Below, piece by piece: positions 24,401-33,400 of a stretch of DNA of 64,000 bases. The DNA is from Ariolimax columbianus (Eukaryota > Mollusca > Gastropoda > Stylommatophora > Arionidae): the NCBI GenBank assembly GCA_036924085.1, contig JAVGWX010000002.1, positions 53,054,105-53,118,104 on the forward strand. Reading direction: 5' to 3'. A program made the translations under genes and the position numbers. Below the pieces are notes generated by a model. The model was not told where the DNA came from. It made no database searches and was given only the letters and a program-made list of their open reading frames with translations. The first letter of the stretch is position 1; every line of letters starts with the position of its first letter.

Positions 24401-27400
24401 GAAAGAATGGCGATCATGAGGAAACTTGCTGGCACAAGCTGGGGAGCAGACGAAGGCATACTAAAGAAACTGTACACTGGAAGAGTGAGACCAGTTCTCG
24501 AGTATGGCATCGCGGCATGGACAACAGCAGCGAAGGCGAACTTCGATAAAGTTAACAAACTTCAAAACCAAGCCATGAGAATCATAACTGGTGGCATGAA
24601 GTCAACGCCAATTGTAGAACTTGAAAAGATTACAAAACTGCAATCCATGACCGACAGAAGAGACTGCAGAGCCCAGCTGCAGTCAGAGAAACTCCGAAGA
24701 CTGACGGACCATCCAATGTACCAGAGGCTAAACAATTTGGGAACTGGGAAACTAAAGCGGAGAAACTTTGCAGAAATAGCCAAAGCAAAGATGCACGAAG
24801 ATCCCATAAACGCACTAACAACACCAAAACCCATCACTACTGTACGAAAACCTACTTGGAGGCAGGATATATTTCCAGAGGTGGTAGAAAATATACCAGG
24901 TATTGCAAACAAAAACTGCCAGACCGAAAAAGAAAGGAGAGACACTACCTTAAGCTTCATAACGAAAAGCTACCCAAGCATGGACTGGACCCATGCATAC
25001 ACCGACGGTTCTGTAACAAACACTACACAGAACGGAGGGGCAGGAGCATTCCTGAACCTACCAAATGGCAGAAAAATAACACTGTCATTCGCTACTGGTA
25101 AGTACACGAGCAATTTCAGAGCAGAGGCAGAGGCACTGAGGGCGGCAGTGGAAGAAATGGTAACACACAGTGAAAATGAGAGCCATATAGTCCTGCTGAC
25201 AGATGCTCTCGAAGTAGTCACAGCGCTAAAAAGCCAGAAAAACACTGAGCTTAATGACTTAAGAGCAGCACTCTGCAAACTGTGCCAACAGTCCGCACCA
25301 AAAAGGGTAGTGGTACAGTGGGTTCCGTCACACTGCAACATCCAAGGCAACGAGGAGGCAGACAGACTGGCAAAAGAAGGTGCAAGGCTACCACAAATAG
25401 ATACCAGTATGACGTACGAAGAGTCAAAACGGCTTATCAAAGCCAGGTACATGTCCAAATGGGAAACCGAACATACTGGTTACACCAAAAACGATGCCTA
25501 TTACCAGTTGAACCGAAGAGAGCAGGTCGTTGTCTTCAGACTTCGCACTGGCCACAACAGACTGAGGTACCACCTCTTCAACAAATTGAAGATAGGGTGT
25601 ACCGACGAATGCCCGTGCGGTACTGGTAAAATGACCACTGAACATCTGCTGCAGAACTGCCCGACATACGAGGATCAGAGAGAGCAGATGTGGCCATTGC
25701 CAGTGGAACTGCAAGACAAGCTCTATGGTAGTGGCGAGAGTCTCAGGATGACCGCCGCTTTTTTCGAGAAAATAATGGTTACTGTCTGACTGTGTACGCA
25801 GAAGAAGAAGAAGAAGAATGACGGATAGAATGAAATAAGATAACATATGTGATGGTGCAGATTTGTATTAAAAAGATTGCAGCAGCATAGTTTTTGTTAT
25901 CAACAGTAGTGTACCTATAACTCAGTAATTCAGCTATATATCCAAACATGAACAAAACAACTGATTTCTATAGAAAATAATTCATGTCTCTTAAAGTTTC
26001 GCTTATTAAATAAAATAATTTTCAGTGTTCACATTTTACTGAAGGCATATGACATTAAAAATTCATTTTTCCCCCTTCCAAAATCACATCTTTTCGACAC
26101 ATTTGAACAAAGCATATAGTGCATACCTAATCTTTTTTAGCTAGTTCAGTGTCATCACATTTGAAAGAAACAAGATTCAGGCCTATATATATTTTTTGAG
26201 AACTGCATTTTTGTACTAAAGTCAGTTGGATCAGCAACATATCTCCTTGAGCTGATGTTACGACTACATGAGCTGAATATATTGATTTGGTCAAATTGAA
26301 ACACAATTTATTTACACGGTTCTGACTACAAACAGTTAATGTATCGGCTAAACAGGAGTACAGACAGTCAGAAAGAGAAAGCAAGAAAATAATAATACAG
26401 GACCTAACAGCACACCATATAACTTGCTTAAATAATCCTGGTATTCAATCAGGCAAGGTTGTACGACGTTTGGTAGCCAAAATCTGCTTCAATCTGTGTG
26501 CCCTTTCCCCTGGAGTACTATAATGGTCCAACGGTATGGTGCAGATCACCATGTTAGCAGGCTGCTGAATGACACCCTCCTCGTCCATCTATTGTCAGTC
26601 ATGTAGACCACATGGCCACATCTGTACTTTCGCATTGATGCAGAGTCAACGACATGCCTGATTTCTGTTTTGTCGCGGATGTTGGTATTTTGGATATTGT
26701 CATGCCCAACCCAATTGGGGGATTAATTGTACACGATAAGATCAGACTGAGATAGACTAGCAAAGTTTGTGTGGGAGGCCTTTTGTATCATACAGAGCTC
26801 ATATGAGGAGAAAAAACAGTAATGATATGTCGGTTTTGTCTTGTTATTGTTCTCTGTGCCCGCTGGTGGAAATATATCGCATGCAATTTTTGTGTATGCT
26901 CCCTTGTACATCTATCCTTTCTTTCTCTCCCCCCCTCCCCACCCCCATATCATCATATCATCTCTTATTTTCTCTATGTGTCTGTATATGCATACATATA
27001 TATATATATTTGTTTGTCTTTTTTATATATTTATATGTCCATATATATGTATGTGTTTAAGTGTGTATGCTTGTGAATTATAAATATTTGTGTTTATGCA
27101 TATGTATGAATGTGTGTGCTTATTTGTTTGTATTCATTTTATAATATACCTGTAATCGCATAGACTATTTTTCGTTTGGTCTCTTTCATACCTGACATAC
27201 CATGACTCACACATTCCTGGCCACTTTCTGGGTAATGGCTGCCAACTCAAGCTGTATTGTACCATCGTCATTTGCTTTTGTTGTGATTCATTAGTTGTTT
27301 CCATGTGTTCTTTGTACCTGACATAGGGCTTGGGGCCATAACGTGGGGTTTAGTTTTGTTTCTGTCCTGGTCACTGAGCCATACCTGTTTGTGTTTTTAA

Positions 27401-30400
27401 TTGGCTGGTGGAATCTGTTGCTGTCCTGAGAAGGAACTGTTGACTAGATGTTTTATGTTACTTTGTGGTGTGCATTTATGCTTCATGATTTTGAACACAA
27501 ATTTCTTCAAGATGTCTATTTAACTCTTATGAAACAAATAGACCACAACTGCAATTGACTCTTTATGGAATCCTACACCAGAGCACTTTATGTGCTCTTA
27601 CAATTGCACGATCTGTAGCAATTTGTGTTACATGATGAGGTTGCTAGCCCATGCACAGCTACTCCTCAATTATCTTTTGCCACATGCTTGGAAAGTTACA
27701 GCAGATACTATTGTTTGTTACCTGACACGGGATAACTTTATTTGTTCATATTGAAACATTAAAGATAGTCCCATAGCCATCATTGCAGTGTTAGGGGCTT
27801 CATTGTACTAAGCCTCAGCTATTAATGAGTTGATGTGGCCAGCTCCCTTCCTTGCTGCCTTTCTTTCCCTAGCAGGTACTATTTTACAACTGGGGCGTAT
27901 TGAGAATGGGAGTATCTTTATCATGGTGGTCACTCGTCCACTTTATTACTGAGATACTCTATTAAAATGTTCATTTCTTTTTCACTGTCAGTGAGGTTGA
28001 TGCTGAGATACGTCGCTTAGCTGAGGAATATCATGAGCAGAAAGAGTTCTACGGCACCTTATGTTTGCAAATTGAAGTCCTCACCGAGAAGCTGAGCATT
28101 CGCCAAGACCAGAAACACAAACTGTTAAGCCAAATAGACTTGAAGGAGCAGTCATTTCACCAGCAACTAACGGATCTCAAGCTGTAAGTTTGTTGACTTC
28201 ATCTTAAGCATTAGTTAGTTGCCCACCGCAAGCAATGACAGCGACACCATCAGATAGTTTTTTTTATTTGTCTGATGATGTAACTTGTGCTGTATTTGCA
28301 TTATAGTGAGGAAGAAACTGTGCTGGTCATCAACCTCACTCTCTGGTCCCGAGCTACCTTGGACCAGTGGCAAAATATAAGTTGAGATGGCTGGAGGTAA
28401 CTAGGCACTCTGGTCCCACCTCCCTTGAGACCAGGGGTCGCTTATTGTTTCCGTTCAGCACAGATGTCATTATTCCGCCTGTTCACTCTTGGAACATAGG
28501 ACTGTAACAAGTACTCTCCCTCTGTGCCGTCCCCTTGAGACCCTGACTCAACTAGCTTCCTCTTCCACTGTTTCTCACCAGATGTTTCTTGGCCTCTCTA
28601 CTCGCCTGTTTCACTGTGGTTTCCTATCCAGCCCATGTCTATTAATACTTTCCAACGTCTCTCAGCAAGTGTCCTGTACATCTTCACTTTCTCCGATTTC
28701 CGCCTGTATTAGTTGTTGTAGTGTTCTTTCTCACAGATCTGTGTTTGCCACTACATCTGATATGAAGTGTGGGATGTCATCATCGACACAAACAATATTG
28801 TCAGATAAGCTGCAGACACTCTTATAACTCATTCCATTATTTGATCATAATCATTCTTTTTTTCTTTCGTTACATTTTTCGGTGCAGCATTTTCTGGGAC
28901 TAGTTTGTAGGGGTTGTGTTGACTATAAGAAACTTTGTCTAGATTTTAGTCTTGTGCACTGCACCTGGTGTCTAAAGATAAAGTGTTGTTTCTCTCTTTT
29001 GATTTCTGATGCAACACTTTTTTGAGTCTTAGGTGGTGCTATGCTGATTATAGCGTATATTTTTTACAGATGGATAAGATTTTAGGCACCCTGCAACTAT
29101 TTGGCTAGTCTCATTTATTGCTGTATCAATAAGCTTGACGTGTGCATATTTTTTCAAAAACTGGCACGGTGTACTCAGCCATAGAGAAACACAGGGCGAG
29201 CGCTGATGTTTGGAGGACATCTGGTTTTTGTCGTTTTTGTTTCCTGGCAGTGAATCACATAGGACAGCGTGTGATCCAACTTTACACCCAGGTATTTTGG
29301 AGTCATACTGTGTTCCAGCTCCTGTCCTTACCATTTGATCTATAGTTTTCATTATGCTTCTGCTTCTGAGGTGGAAAGCTCAGAGTTTGGGGGTTTGGTT
29401 TTAGGTAATTTTTCTGGTAATATACAGCAAAGACATCAAGGGTATTCACCGTATTGAAAACCATTTCCTTGGACAGCAGCAGCTGGTGTACCATCGGCGT
29501 AAATGAATTTCATCATCCCTGTGTCTGTAGGTTTGTCGTTGGTATATATGTTATTGCACGTTGGTATATATGTTATTGCAGCATAGGTGCTAGGACGCTT
29601 CCTCATTTTAGGCCGTTATTTTGATGACGACGACACTCCCGAAAGTGACATAGAACTGCCTATTATATAAGACGAGACATTTGATTTGATGAGGTTGGTG
29701 AGGCATTAGTCATTTGTCATAGAATATAGCTTCTGGTGTCATTATGCAGATTATTGCTTCTAGTGTTTCGCACTTCTGTTGAAATCCAAATTGTTCATTT
29801 CGTTGCATGCTCTCCACCTAATTCTCTCCTGTATAATTTTAAGCAGTATCTTAATGGTCTGGCACATCAGGCTGATGGTTCTAAAATCTGAACATTCAAT
29901 TGCATGAGGTTTCTTGAGTATTGTTATAAAGATGGATGAAATCAGGTACGTTGGTATAGATTCTGTATTGTAGATGCCATTGCAGAGATAAGTTATTTTT
30001 TTCGACACCAAATTCCTTAAGAATTTCTATCAGTTCTGAATTTATTGTATCCATGCCTGACCAGGCTTGTCCCTTGGTCAAATGCACTATTTCGAGAGGA
30101 ATCACAGGTCGCTGACATTTGGTCCACGTGCTTGGCTGATAAGCTACCATCTGAGGGACTACGGCCGAACGCCTCTAAGCCAGAATCCCGCCCTAAATCT
30201 CAGCACCGCTGTGATGGGAGGCTACGACATGGCTGGGGCTTGCGTCTCAGCCCGGCCCGGTCGAGCCGCAGGAATGCACCTGGTAAAATGCACTCCTTCC
30301 TCGCTCTTTGCCTCTGTCTGCTATCAGTCATTCCAATGGATGCAGAAGAGATGCAGTCCAGCGGACATTGCACCTCCTGCCCTATTGTGACAACCTCCCG

Positions 30401-33400
30401 GGTGGCGGGGAATGCTAGGCGTACCATCACTGCAGATGAGCCGAGAAAATAAAGGGAGCAAAAAGATACCTCACTCACATGCATATGCTACGTTTCTGGC
30501 AGGACGTGACGATCCTGGGACAAAGTCACACTGGACTGCCTCTCTTCCGGGATAGTACAAACTAGTACATAGTCCATCATATCATTGCCAAACCCTATAG
30601 ACACGAGTAGGGAAGACTTGATAGTCCTGCAAGACAACTTCCTAAGAGAGACAACTCTGACCAAAAACAACTGCTGCCTTGCAGTTAGGCTGGGGACAGC
30701 CAAAGACTAAGGAGGGCAACCCTACAGAAACGCCTGTTGAAATCGGATGCACTGAGCCACAGGCTAACAAATTAAAACAGTTCAACGTAAATATCGCTGT
30801 AAACAGCGTACGATGAAGAAGAAGTATCCATGCCTGGTGCTTTCCTCTTGCTCATACCTTTTTTTCCACTTCGAATCGGAGGATGCAGTGGCCATCTTTA
30901 TTTTATTGTGATGGTTGTCGTGAAATAGTTTATGTATGCCCATCTTTCTCATCAAAGAAGATGTCTGTATTGCAACCTCCTTGAGCCATCTCATTCCTCT
31001 TTTCTAGACACGCTAGGCTAGTCTTTCCTCATAACTAATTCTGCAATCCCACTATCAGCTTTGTAGCTCTTCTTTTTTACATATTTATTTTTACTTATCT
31101 AGTCATCACCAATAAATGTGTCACTTTATCTAGTCATCACCAATAAATATGTCACTTTATCTAAGCATCATCAATAAATGTGTCACTTTATCTAAACATC
31201 ACCAATAAATGTGTCACTTTATCTAAACATCACCAATAAATGTGTCACTTTATCTAAACATCACCAATAAATGTGTCACTTTATCTAAACATCACCAATA
31301 AATGTGTCACTTTATCTAAACATCACCAATAAATGTGTCACTTTATCTAAACATCACCAATAAACATGTGCCTTTACCTGTACATCTAGACACAAAGAGA
31401 GACTGCAGGAAAAATGTAAGAACTTAGAGATGGAATTACCTCAGATAGTAGCAACAACCAAATCTTGTTGTAAGGAGTTGGCTAAGCTAGAGCAAGACCT
31501 GGAGGACAAGAAACATGAAAACAAGAGAGAGATTGAAGAGGCTATAACAGAGGTGAGGATATCTTGTGGGTCTTGTTCTTGTCTTCTATTGTGTTTTACA
31601 ACTGGCCAGTTGGTCTTGTGTGCTTGTCATCTATTGTGTTTTACTAGTCTTGTGTGCTTGTCTTCTATTGTGTTTTACAACTGGCCTTGTATGCTTGTCT
31701 TCTATTGTGTTTTACAACTGGTCTTGTGTGCTTGTCTTCTATTGTGTTTTACAACTGGTCTTGAGTGCTTGTATTCTATTGTGTTTTACAACTGGTCTTG
31801 TGTGCTTGTCTTCTATTGTGTTTTACAACTGGTCTTGAGTGCTTGTATTCTATTGTGTTTTACAACTGGTCTTGAGTGCTTGTATTCTATTGTGTTTTAC
31901 AACTGGTCTTGTGTGCTTGTATTCTATTGTGTTTTACAACTGGTCTTGTGTGCTTGTCTTCTATTGTGTTTTACAACTGGTCTTGAGTGCTTGTATTCTA
32001 TTGTGTTTTACAACTGGTCTTGAGTGCTTGTCTTCTATTGTGTTTTACAACTGGCCTTGGGTGCTTGTCTTCTATTGCGTTTTACAACTGGCCTTGGGTT
32101 CTTGTCTTCTATTGCGTTTTACAACTGGTCTTGAGTGCTTGTCTTCTTTTGTGTTTTACAACTGGTCCTGAGTACTTGTCTTCTATTGTGTTTTACAACT
32201 GGCCAGTTAGTCTTGATTGCTTGTCTTCTATTTTGTTTTACAACTGGACTTGAGTGCTTGTCTACTATTGTGTTTACAGCTGGTCTTGAGTGCTTGTCTT
32301 CTATTGTGTTTTACAACTGGCCAACAGGTCTTGAGTGCTTGTCTTCTATTGTGTTTTACAACTGGCCAACAGGTCTTGAGTGCTTGTCTTCTATTGTGTT
32401 TACAACTGGCCAGCTGGTCTTGAATGATTGTATACTATTGTGTTGTTGAAAAGCTCATATCAAACTTTACATTGCATACTATTTATGACAGCTTGTCCCT
32501 TGTGTTGTTGAAAGGCTCATGCCAAAATTTACACTGTAATACCTTTAATGGTGGCGTGACCTTTGTCGCTCTGAAAGGCTTAGACCAAACTTTATGAGGA
32601 GCCATAGTGGTTAGAGGCAAGCTCACAGACAAAACTTGCATGTGTTCAGATTCATGAACAAACTAGGTTGTACTACTATGGCAAGTTAACCCATTAAAAA
32701 ATGGTGCGCTGAAGTCAGATTCACTGAAACGTAAGGCTTGAAGAAATAAAAACAAAAAGAGCACAATCGCCTTAGAACAATACAGCAGACAAAACAAAAT
32801 AGCAGTCTTTGTTTTATCTAGATGAGGAGTTTTGTTCCCTTAGGTGAGAATTTTTCTATGATGTGTATATGGAGAGATGAGAGAAACATATGCCAATAAT
32901 GTCTTTAAACCTTCTAAAAATAGTCTATAAGACAAAAGGGCATCAGGAATGACAAGAGAAAGACCAAGAAAAAGATTGATGTTGTTAAAGAAGCAGTACA
33001 GATGTGTGGCAGATAGCATTATATGGCTGTTGTGGTTTCCCAGGGTAAGAAAAGTATTGGGAGATCAAAACACATGGAGAAGAAAGCTTGAGAGAAACAT
33101 AAAGGATATTAAAATGTGGATAGAGCTTCAAGGGATGAATCAGGAAATCGACTTTGCCGTGCATTTGTCGATAGACATGTGTTTCACCGGGAGCTGTAGT
33201 ATTTTGATTGATGGTGACAGAAAATGATTGAAAACAACAGTCGCTCAAATTATACTTGAAGATTGCACCTCCCCATTTGCCATGCGAAGCTAAAAAAAAC
33301 AAAACATTTTGATACTCAGAAAGAAAATAAAAATATCATCTCATTGTGTCATTGAAAGCCGCTCGTACTGAGTTTATTTAACTATTTGACGACGTTTCTT

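Larger units (their letters stand above)
19518..25815 (+). mobile_element. chimeric insertion: pre-rRNA 5' end + full LINE, single target-site duplication
   Basis: The 6.3-kb block consists of ribosomal 5' external spacer (19518-20152), the first 898 nt of 18S (20153-21050), LINE leader (21051-21880), intact ORF (21881-25789) and GAA tail. It is flanked by 'gaatgacggata' at 19506-19517 and again at 25816-25827, directly after the tail. The left repeat abuts the ribosomal spacer, not the LINE. So the rRNA and LINE parts entered this NUF2-like intron together, presumably by target-primed reverse transcription of one RNA or by template switching. It lies in the sense direction of the host gene. 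Confidence 0.9.

Noticed and set aside
24970..25846. Antisense frames of 140-162 codons over the LINE ORF
   Set aside because: Antisense shadows of RNase H; identical shadows recur over the copy at 57373-58225.
31430..32453. Long Leu/Cys-rich frames that look like membrane proteins
   Set aside because: They are translations of the 37-bp minisatellite; only 31390-31552 is exon.
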